A stretch of 64,000 bases of DNA from Luteimonas sp. S4-F44 (GTDB lineage Bacteria; Pseudomonadota; Gammaproteobacteria; Xanthomonadales; Xanthomonadaceae): the NCBI RefSeq assembly GCF_022637415.1, contig NZ_CP093340.1, positions 248,001-312,000 of the forward strand, written 5' to 3'. This document shows positions 57,427 to 64,000 of the stretch, in pieces (position 1 is the stretch's first letter; each line of letters begins with the position of its first letter). A model generated the notes under the pieces. It was not told the origin of the DNA, made no database searches, and was given only the letters and a program-made list of their open reading frames with translations. A program made the position numbers and the translations under genes.

Positions 57427-58944
57427 TCAGGCCGGCGCGGCCGGGCAGTAGCGCTGCAGATAATCGTGGTGGGCGGGCAGCGCATCGACGGTCCGCTCCA
57501 CATCGGCACGGACCGCGGCGAGGAAGCCGCGCAGTTCCTCGTCACCCATAAGGTCGGGAACCGGGTGGCGATGCCGGGGCACGATGCCCTGGCCCAGCAT
57601 CACCTGGATCCAGGAGTTCTCGGCGAACAGTTCGCCCGGGACGTGATAGACGGTGCCGGTGTCTCGGAACAGGTCGATGCGATGTTGCAGCGTGTCGGGC
57701 AGCGGCATCTCTGCGACATAGCGCCAGTACGCGGAATCCCGCCGTTCGGTGGCGTGGTAGTGCAGGATCACGAAGTCGCGCACGTGCTGCAGTTCCTCGT
57801 CCATGCGCGCGTTGTACTCGGCGATGGCTGGCGCGGCGAGCACCTGTGGGAACGCCTGCAGCAAGCGGACGATGCCGCGCTGGATCAGGTGGATGGTCGT
57901 CGATTCCAGCGGCTCGATGAAGCTGGCCGACAGTCCGATCGCGATGCAGTTGCCGTGCCAGCTCCGCAGTCGGCGCCCGGGGCGGAAGCGCAGCTGCAAG
58001 GGCTCGCGCAGTCGCTCGCCCTCGATGCTCGACAGCAGGCGCGCCCGGGCCGTGTCGTCGTCGACATGGCGGCTGGCATAGACGATGCCGTTGCCCATGC
58101 GGTGCTGCAGCGCGATGCGCCATTGCCAGCCCCAGGGCTCGGCGATCGCACGCGTATACGGGGCCGGCGGGCGGACCGCCGCGGTCTGTGTGGCGATCGC
58201 GCTGTCGTTGAGCAGCCAGTGCGACCAGTCCTCGAAGCCGACGCCGAGCGTCTGCCCGATCAGCAGCGCGCGAAAGCCGGTGCAGTCGACGAACAGGTCG
58301 CCTTCGATCGTGCTGCCGTCGGCCAGTTGCAGCGCGCGGATCAGGCCGGAGTCTGGATCGGTGATGACCTCGGCGATCCGACCTTCGATGCGCCTGCAGC
58401 CGTGCGTCTCGCTGATCCCGCGCAGGAAGCGAGCGTATCGTCCGGCATCGAGATGGTAGGCATAGTTCATCCGGTAATCGGACAGATGCGCAAAGCGGTG
58501 CCGCAGCGCGGCCTGCAACTCGATGCAATAGGCCGGATAGTCCTCGGCGAGCCCGCGCTCCCGGCCGCGCATCCAGAAATGCTGGAATCCCGCGCTCCAG
58601 TGATCCTTGCCGGTGATACCGAACGAGTGCAGATAGCGGTGATCGGGATCTCGCCAGCCCTCGAATGAGATGCCGAGTTTGATCGTCGCCTGCGAGGCCG
58701 CCATGAAGGCCTGCTCGTCGATGCCGAGCAGCCGGTGGAACGTGAGCATCGTCGGAATCGTCGCTTCGCCCACGCCGATGGTGCCGATGTCCTCCGACTC
58801 GACCAGCGTGACCTCCAGTGTGCGGCCGAGCAGCTTGCAGATCGCAGCGGCGGCCATCCAGCCGGCCGTTCCGCCCCCGGCGATCACGACCCGCCGCACG
58901 GGGGTCTGCGGCAACACGGATTCGGACGGCGACGATGGCGACAT
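57427..58944 (-). CDS. Tryptophan-halogenase-family flavoenzyme (505 aa)
   Basis: A flavin-dependent halogenase family protein (PF04820). FAD motif GGGTAGW (23-29), candidate catalytic lysine Lys89 (ATIKLGISFEGW) and the Glu347 counterpart in FIEPLEST are present. The signature region reads WGWQWRIALQ (271-280), with Ala where most halogenases have Pro. Such genes sit in TonB-receptor glycan loci of Xanthomonas and Caulobacter, where the substrate is unknown. AAGGAG precedes the ATG at 58944. First of an operon read leftward from the receptor? It lies last in the order receptor, SapC, cupin, halogenase. Confidence 0.88.
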   Translation of the reverse strand: MSPSSPSESVLPQTPVRRVVIAGGGTAGWMAAAAICKLLGRTLEVTLVESEDIGTIGVGEATIPTMLTFHRLLGIDEQAFMAASQATIKLGISFEGWRDPDHRYLHSFGITGKDHWSAGFQHFWMRGRERGLAEDYPAYCIELQAALRHRFAHLSDYRMNYAYHLDAGRYARFLRGISETHGCRRIEGRIAEVITDPDSGLIRALQLADGSTIEGDLFVDCTGFRALLIGQTLGVGFEDWSHWLLNDSAIATQTAAVRPPAPYTRAIAEPWGWQWRIALQHRMGNGIVYASRHVDDDTARARLLSSIEGERLREPLQLRFRPGRRLRSWHGNCIAIGLSASFIEPLESTTIHLIQRGIVRLLQAFPQVLAAPAIAEYNARMDEELQHVRDFVILHYHATERRDSAYWRYVAEMPLPDTLQHRIDLFRDTGTVYHVPGELFAENSWIQVMLGQGIVPRHRHPVPDLMGDEELRGFLAAVRADVERTVDALPAHHDYLQRYCPAAPA

Positions 58945-58952
58945 GACGCTCC

Positions 58953-59972
58953 TTAGCGGTTGAGGCGTTGCAGCAGGCGCGCGCGCAGCCTGCGCGCCCG
59001 CTCCGCATCCAAGGGGGCGAGCGCCCCGCGGGCGGCGTCGGGAATATGCGCGGCGGTGGCGTCGCCGGGGTCGAAGACGTAATGCGCGAACACCTCGCGC
59101 CAGATCGCCCGTTGCGCCGGCGGCAGGTCGCGCACGCTCAACAGCGCATGCATCAGCGCGTCCATCGGCGTGTCCATCCATCCCGGCGACTGGCGCCACC
59201 AATAGTTCACCAGCACGTTGAAGGGCTCCAGGCCCTCCATGTGGTGCCACCACATCGATGGGATCAGCACAGCATCGCCGGCCGCGAGCTCGGCCACCTG
59301 CGCATGGCGCATGGCCTCGGCGAAACGGGGGAAGCGCTGGAGGTCGGGCGCCGCGAAGTCGACAAGACTGATCGGCTGTCCGGCGGGGGTCAGGTCGAGC
59401 GGGCCGACATACAGGTTGGCGAGTTGGTCGGGCGGGAACAGGGTGACCCGGCGCCGGCCCGCGGCCACGCAGGCCAAGTTGTCCGGCAGGTCCTGGTGCG
59501 CGGCGATGCGTGTGCGGTTGCCGATCCAGATGCTCGCCAGCGGCGCGCGTTCGCCCAGCGTGATGGCGTTGTCGCCGCCGAATCCCGGCAGCCAGGTGTC
59601 GATCGTCGTCGAGGCGACATAGATCGCGGGTGGCGCGGGATCGTCGAGATAGTTCAGCAATGTGCGCAGCACCACCGGCAGCGGCACCTGCTCGCGCCGG
59701 AAGTTGAAGCCGTCGAGCGATGCGTTGTAGAAGAAGCGGCCTGCGATCTCCGGTGGCCCGACGGTGACGACCACGGGCGGTGCGTCCACGCGCGCGAGAC
59801 CGGTCAGGTAGTCGGCAGCGGCCTGCGCACCTTCGCGCGCAGCGCGCACCAGCGGCCAGTCCGCGACCAAGCGGCGCAGCACGACCGGCGTCTCGCTGCG
59901 CAGGATCTCGTCCGGAAGCGCGTCCGGACGCAGATCGTGTCGCTCGGCGATGGGACTAGCGGCCCAGGGCAT
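58953..59972 (-). CDS. JmjC/cupin_8-domain protein (339 aa)
   Basis: A double-stranded beta-helix protein of the Cupin_8 (PF13621) kind, related to Fe(II)/2-oxoglutarate hydroxylases of the JmjC group. The iron ligands are His159 and Asp161 (AAHQD) with a distal His in MWWHHMEGL (243/244); GRRRVTLFPPDQ and YWWRQSPGW are family parts. It may hydroxylate a protein or a sugar. ATG 59972 is chosen; it overlaps the end of the SapC gene by 17 bases. Its stop is 8 bases from the halogenase start. Confidence 0.86.
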   Translation of the reverse strand: MPWAASPIAERHDLRPDALPDEILRSETPVVLRRLVADWPLVRAAREGAQAAADYLTGLARVDAPPVVVTVGPPEIAGRFFYNASLDGFNFRREQVPLPVVLRTLLNYLDDPAPPAIYVASTTIDTWLPGFGGDNAITLGERAPLASIWIGNRTRIAAHQDLPDNLACVAAGRRRVTLFPPDQLANLYVGPLDLTPAGQPISLVDFAAPDLQRFPRFAEAMRHAQVAELAAGDAVLIPSMWWHHMEGLEPFNVLVNYWWRQSPGWMDTPMDALMHALLSVRDLPPAQRAIWREVFAHYVFDPGDATAAHIPDAARGALAPLDAERARRLRARLLQRLNR

Positions 59973-60663
59973 CGGCACGGTTCGTCCGATCGATGAGGTC
60001 GCGCAATCGTGACATCGAGGCCATCGCCATGTGGATGGCTTCCAGATGGCCGGCTGCGTGCAACGGACCGGCGACATCGGGTGCAAGACTGCGGACGCGG
60101 TCCTCGGCGATCGTCAGCAGGCCGTCGAGCGTCAACGAACGGCCGTTGTCGAGTCGGACTTGGAGCGTGAATGGTTCGAGCAGGTCATGGGTGGTCAGCG
60201 CGCTGACGAAGGCCGGTCCCGTTGCCAGCCCGTCGTGGAGTGCCTGCAGCACCGTCTGTACCTTCGCAAGCAACGGGCTCCAGCCGCCGTGCTCGAGAAA
60301 CAGCGGCTGCCCGCCGTGCGTCCGTAACCGGGGGCTGTCGAGATCGATGTGGATCGTCGGACCCGCCTCACTGTGGCCGATCAGAAACGGTTGGCGTTCC
60401 ATCGCCAGCGGAATGTAGGCCGCATCCCAGCGACCGTCGACCAGGAACAGGTTGCGCCCCCGCTCCAGGCCGAACAACGCCAGCGGCTGGATACGGTCCT
60501 GCGTGTCCTGGTGGAACACGATCGGGTAGTGCGCCTGGAGGTCGCGGAACTCGCCGGGGAACGTCTGGGCAAGCATCACGCCATCGCCGAGCGCCGTGCT
60601 GCGCGCGGTCTCCACGCCCAGCGTGCGGTGTTCGATGCTGTCGAGCGGGACGTGTCGGGGCAT
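59956..60663 (-). CDS. SapC-family protein (235 aa)
   Basis: A member of the SapC family (PF07277), named after a Campylobacter surface-layer gene; biochemical role unknown. Family parts: FPGEFRDLQAHYPIVFHQDTQ, ALFGLERGRNLFL and GWDAAYIPLAMERQPF-like sequence. No signal peptide. In Xanthomonadaceae and Caulobacterales such genes stand beside TonB receptors, cupin_8 proteins and tryptophan-halogenase-like enzymes, as here. It lies 78 bases after the receptor gene and overlaps the cupin gene by 17 bases. Confidence 0.85.
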   Translation of the reverse strand: MPRHVPLDSIEHRTLGVETARSTALGDGVMLAQTFPGEFRDLQAHYPIVFHQDTQDRIQPLALFGLERGRNLFLVDGRWDAAYIPLAMERQPFLIGHSEAGPTIHIDLDSPRLRTHGGQPLFLEHGGWSPLLAKVQTVLQALHDGLATGPAFVSALTTHDLLEPFTLQVRLDNGRSLTLDGLLTIAEDRVRSLAPDVAGPLHAAGHLEAIHMAMASMSRLRDLIDRTNRADALGR

Positions 60664-60741
60664 GTCCTGGGTCTGCGATGTCGGGCCGGCGGGCGATCGG
60701 TGCGGAACGCGGCTGGAAACCGCGTCCGCACCGGACGACCG

Positions 60742-63700
60742 TCAGAAACGATAGCGCAGACCGAACATGTAGCGCGGTCCGGTCTGGGTCGCGAACCGGA
60801 GCATGTTCGTGTGACGCGCATGCACACGATAGGTCTCGTCGGTCAGGTTGATCGCTTCGGCGTGCAGCGAGAGCTGGTCGTTGACCTGGTAGCTCACGTT
60901 GACGTCGAGCTGACCGTAGGCCTCGGTGTAGTTCGGGTTGGGACCCTGGCCGCCGATACCCGACAGGAACTCGTCACGCCAATTGTAGGCCGCACGGATT
61001 TGCCACTGGTTCTTGTCGTAGAACGCGACGACGTTGGCCGAATCGCTCAGGCCGACCATTGGGTACTGGGTGTCCAAGCTGGCGTTGTCGAACGTCAGCC
61101 CCGAATCGACGATCGTGTAGTTTGCCGACACACCGAAGCCGCTCTCGCCGAACATGTGCTGGACATTGAACTCCCAGCCGTCGAGCGAGTCCGAGCGCTG
61201 GTTGGCCGGTACGCTGATGTCGAAGCCAGCAATCGGGTCGCCCGGCTGACCGACGATGCTGCCGACCCGCTCACCATTCTCGTTGAGGCCTTTGTAGGTG
61301 ACACCGGGGTCGCCAGCGTGATTGACGAAGATGTAGTTGCGGATGCAGACCAGGTCGGTGTTGGCGCAGCCATTGGCGACGGCATTGTTCCAGTACGTAC
61401 CGCCAACAGGCGTATGGAGGTTGTAGGGCGTGTCGCGAACGATCGTGTCGCTGATGAAGTTCCGGATGTTCTTGCGGAACCAGCCAACCGACACGAAGCT
61501 CGCTTCGCCGTAGTACCACTCGAACGACAGATCGAAATTGGTCGACTTCAAGGGCTCGAGCGCAGGATTGCCGAGCGAACCGTCACCGCCGTCAACACGG
61601 ACGATGTCCGCAAGCGTCAGGCCACCCTGGATCTGCTGCCACCCAGGGCGGCCCAGCGTCTGGCTGTAGCTACCGCGTAGCACCATGTTCTCGGCGACCT
61701 CCAGGCTCATGTCCAGGCTCGGCAGGAAATGATCGTAGCTGGCTTCCTGGGTCTGGAACTCGCGCTCGGCGTCGTAGAGGACATAGAGCTCGTTGGCGGA
61801 ATCCCAGGAGATCGCGTTGCCGACGCGCACCAGCGAACTGGACGTAACGTCGGTTTCCTCGTAGCGGACGCCGGCGGCGACCTTGAACGGCATCGACCAG
61901 TCGAACGTCGTGCTCCACTGCACGTAGGCCGCCTTGGATTTCTCTTCGGTCAGCAGATCGTTGGTGAACTCGGTGGGTGCGCGATACCCGGCCTCGTCGC
62001 CGGTGATCTCTGCTGCGCGCTGCCGTAGGCGATCGAAGTCGAACACCATGAAGCGGCCGGTGAAGCGCGGATCGTTGTGGCCGCGGAAGGCGTCGAAGTA
62101 GCGCGCCATGTCGTCGGCGTAGAAGATGCTGTCGTCGTAATCGCCAGGACTGCCGACGCCGCCCCAGGTGTCGCGTTGGGTGACCGCGGCCGCAGACCGG
62201 TTGTTGACCTCGGTCAGCGACACGCCGAAGTCGAGGTTGGAGTAGTTCTGGAACTCGAAGCGGCCGCCCGCTTGGAACTGCTCGACCTCGGACTTGTTGT
62301 AGCTGTTCTGGAAGACCGAGCCGGTGACCACGACATCCGACGGGTTGATCTGCGACACGCCCGGCGGCAGGCCGATGGTCAGGATCGGGAACTCGCCGCT
62401 GTAGTCGACCAAGGTCGATGCGCGCTTGAGCGCGGCGGTGCCGAGCACGCCGGCCGAGCCATAGGGGCTGTCGGGGCGAGATTCGGCGGTGGAGTTGTGA
62501 TAGTCGAAGCGCAGCTTCAGCGCATCGGTGGCGTCCCATTCGACGTTGAAGCCGGTGGATTCGAGGGTATTACGCGTCCCCAGTTCCATGCCGCCCATCG
62601 CGATGTCCGCGTAGCGCGGGGTGCCGCCGTCGAATGAGACATTGTCCTCGCCGTAGTAAATCGGTGCGGCGATCGGGCCATCGGTCCATGCACTGTCGCC
62701 GGGACCGTAGTTGAACCACACCGACAGTTCGTTGCGTTGCTGCTGCACCTTGTTCTCGGCGTAGGTGTAGTCGAGCGTGGTGCGCAGGTTGTCGAGCGGC
62801 TGCCACTGGAACGTGGCCTGGCCGTTGGTGCGCTGGCGCTGCACGCCGTTGACGCTGTAACCGGTGTTCTGCGGCCGGGCGTAGATCGTGTCCGGACCAG
62901 GCCGGTTGGTGATGCGGTCGTAGCCGGGCTCGCCCGGCAGCGGTAGGCGGTTCCAGGCGGCGGTGTCGTCGCCGCGCATCGTCGCCCAGCCGTCGGCCAC
63001 CGAGGCCTGGCTGTAGCCCGAGTCGCGTTCCTGGTAGCTGCCGCTCAACGCGATGCCGAAGCGGCCGTCGGCGGAAGTGTTGCTGAAGATGCCAGACAGC
63101 TCGCCGGTGAACTTGCTGCCCGGATAGGTGTCGGGCAGGTTGTCGACCGAGGTGTCATGCACGGCCTTGAGGCCGATGTTGGCATGGGCGCCCGGATTGT
63201 CGAGCGGGCGTGCGGTCTTGATGTTGATCGTCGCGCCGATGCCGCCGGTCGGGGTCGAGGCACGGCTGCTCTTGAACACTTCGATCTCCGACACCGCCTC
63301 GGACGCGAGGTTGGCGAAGTCGAAGGCGCGCGAGCTGGACGTGCCGCCGCCGCCCGGGCCGAGGTTGGAGGCCGGCATCTGGCGGCCGTTGAGCAGCACC
63401 AGGTTGAAGTCCGGACCGACGCCGCGGACGGTGACTTTCGAGCCCTCACCGCTGGCGGTGCGGTCGATCGACACGCCCGAGATGCGCTGCAGCGACTCGG
63501 CCAGGTTGGTGTCGGGGAACTTGCCGATGTCCTCGGCGACGATGCCGTCGACGATGCCCTGCGAGTCGCGCTTGAGGTTCATCGACGAGGTCAGGCTGCC
63601 GCGGATACCGGTCACGACGACAGCGTCGAGTTCGGTTGCATCGGACGGCGGGTCGGCGACCTGGGCAAGCGTCGGCGAGGCGAGGGCGAGCAATAGGGCG

Positions 63701-63744
63701 GACGTCAGCAGCCGCTGCTTCGGCGCGGCATGGAATGGCTTCAT
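60742..63744 (-). CDS. TonB-dependent receptor, Xanthomonas-Caulobacter type (1000 aa)
   Basis: An outer-membrane active transporter (TIGR01782 type). Signal peptide (1-27), TonB box-like VDAVVVTGIRGS (about 40-51), plug domain (about 55-180, with FPDTNLAESLQRISGVSIDR and VRGVGPDFNLVLLNGRQ), and a large barrel ending in YMFGLRYRF with a C-terminal Phe. The likely cargo is an oligosaccharide, given the neighbouring GH3 and transporter genes. GGAGGGGAAG precedes the ATG at 63744. The operator copy at 63847 covers its promoter. Confidence 0.94.
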   Translation of the reverse strand: MKPFHAAPKQRLLTSALLLALASPTLAQVADPPSDATELDAVVVTGIRGSLTSSMNLKRDSQGIVDGIVAEDIGKFPDTNLAESLQRISGVSIDRTASGEGSKVTVRGVGPDFNLVLLNGRQMPASNLGPGGGGTSSSRAFDFANLASEAVSEIEVFKSSRASTPTGGIGATINIKTARPLDNPGAHANIGLKAVHDTSVDNLPDTYPGSKFTGELSGIFSNTSADGRFGIALSGSYQERDSGYSQASVADGWATMRGDDTAAWNRLPLPGEPGYDRITNRPGPDTIYARPQNTGYSVNGVQRQRTNGQATFQWQPLDNLRTTLDYTYAENKVQQQRNELSVWFNYGPGDSAWTDGPIAAPIYYGEDNVSFDGGTPRYADIAMGGMELGTRNTLESTGFNVEWDATDALKLRFDYHNSTAESRPDSPYGSAGVLGTAALKRASTLVDYSGEFPILTIGLPPGVSQINPSDVVVTGSVFQNSYNKSEVEQFQAGGRFEFQNYSNLDFGVSLTEVNNRSAAAVTQRDTWGGVGSPGDYDDSIFYADDMARYFDAFRGHNDPRFTGRFMVFDFDRLRQRAAEITGDEAGYRAPTEFTNDLLTEEKSKAAYVQWSTTFDWSMPFKVAAGVRYEETDVTSSSLVRVGNAISWDSANELYVLYDAEREFQTQEASYDHFLPSLDMSLEVAENMVLRGSYSQTLGRPGWQQIQGGLTLADIVRVDGGDGSLGNPALEPLKSTNFDLSFEWYYGEASFVSVGWFRKNIRNFISDTIVRDTPYNLHTPVGGTYWNNAVANGCANTDLVCIRNYIFVNHAGDPGVTYKGLNENGERVGSIVGQPGDPIAGFDISVPANQRSDSLDGWEFNVQHMFGESGFGVSANYTIVDSGLTFDNASLDTQYPMVGLSDSANVVAFYDKNQWQIRAAYNWRDEFLSGIGGQGPNPNYTEAYGQLDVNVSYQVNDQLSLHAEAINLTDETYRVHARHTNMLRFATQTGPRYMFGLRYRF

Positions 63745-63831
63745 GGATCTTCCCCTCCCAAGGGATCTCACGAAAGTCGATCGAATTGTGGGCAGCGCAC
63801 CGCGCGTGGAACACGCCGTGGGCCAGGGCGC

Positions 63832-63861
63832 ATTAGGAAGGGAGACTGACAGCGTTGTCAA
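63832..63861 (-). promoter_or_regulatory. Promoter and operator of the TonB receptor gene
   Basis: On the bottom strand TTGACA (63856-63861) and CCTAAT (63832-63837) are spaced by 18 bases, a reasonable sigma-70 promoter. The palindrome TGACAGCGTTGTCA (63847-63860) covers the -35 box, so a bound LacI-type repressor would block RNA polymerase. The operator is identical to the one at 54597. Confidence 0.7.
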
Positions 63862-63965
63862 CGGGGGCCGCGCGCCCTGCATGGGGACCGCCCGCAGCGG
63901 CGGTGGCGCTCACCGGCGGTGCACGCCACCCTCGTCAGTCTCGACCGCCCATCCGGAGCGTGCAG

Positions 63966-64000
63966 ATGATCCAAGACATCGATGTCGCGGTGGTGGGCGG
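63966..64000 (+). CDS. Start of a flavin- or NAD-binding enzyme, cut by the window edge
   Basis: An ATG at 63966 follows GGAG at 8 bases and reads MIQDIDVAVVGG to the edge. This is the first strand and glycine-rich turn of a Rossmann fold, as in FAD-dependent oxidoreductases. Divergent from the TonB receptor across 221 bases that hold the shared operator, so it may be in the same regulon. Only 11 codons are seen. Confidence 0.5.
   Translation, partial: MIQDIDVAVVG

Overview
This is a very GC-rich chromosomal stretch (about 70% G+C by eye, with third positions almost all G or C). It most likely comes from a Xanthomonadaceae gammaproteobacterium of the Lysobacter/Luteimonas/Xanthomonas group. 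The strongest pointers are a xanthomonadin-type aryl polyene pigment cluster with a XanB2-like chorismatase, a Xanthomonas/Caulobacter-type TonB receptor locus with SapC and flavin halogenase genes, and a Stenotrophomonas-like dipeptidyl peptidase IV. I see no tRNA, rRNA, CRISPR array, insertion sequence or phage gene.

Layout. (a) 1-7.1 kb: end of an unknown gene, aldo/keto reductase with a mechanosensitive channel, a CtaG-type oxidase assembly factor, a HemJ/CopD-like membrane protein, and a YiiX-like peptidase coupled to a membrane diguanylate cyclase. (b) 7.2-11.5 kb: a heme-copper oxidase operon with lipoprotein-type subunit II, fused subunits I+III and small membrane proteins. (c) 11.7-14.5 kb: a two-gene DNA repair cassette, a photolyase-like radical SAM protein followed by a DUF4130-UdgX fusion. 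(d) 14.5-28.7 kb: housekeeping and accessory genes (thioesterase, MocR regulator, gluconate permease, PepSY and EF-hand proteins, TspO-like protein, oligopeptidase A, Na+/H+ antiporter, aroE, secreted subtilase). (e) 28.7-45.0 kb: hemB, then the pigment cluster. (f) 45-51.7 kb: YdcF-like protein, DUF885 and S9 peptidases, Coa1-like protein, GST. (g) 51.9-64 kb: a carbohydrate locus with a lipoprotein GH3 glucohydrolase, LacI regulator, sugar:H+ symporter, flavin halogenase, JmjC/cupin_8 protein, SapC protein and TonB receptor, running into the start of another gene.

How the genes work together. In the pigment cluster a chorismatase would make the 3-hydroxybenzoate starter. The ACP, ketosynthase, KS-like partner, ketoreductase and two hotdog dehydratases would build the polyene. 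Acyltransferases, a glycosyltransferase, a LolA-like protein and an MMPL exporter would attach and move it to the outer membrane. Two flavin halogenase-like enzymes flank the set. The aryl:ACP ligase (XanA2 type) is not in the window. In the sugar locus the same 14-base operator, TGACAGCGTTGTCA, lies upstream of both the GH3 gene and the TonB receptor gene, with a LacI-family regulator between them, which points to one local regulon.

Many operons here are joined by 4-base ATGA, GTGA or TTGA stop/start overlaps (1578, 5415, 8183, 10723, 30852, 32631, 34443, 38462, 43022, 43795), so translational coupling is common. Start codons that rest on weak evidence are noted in the entries.
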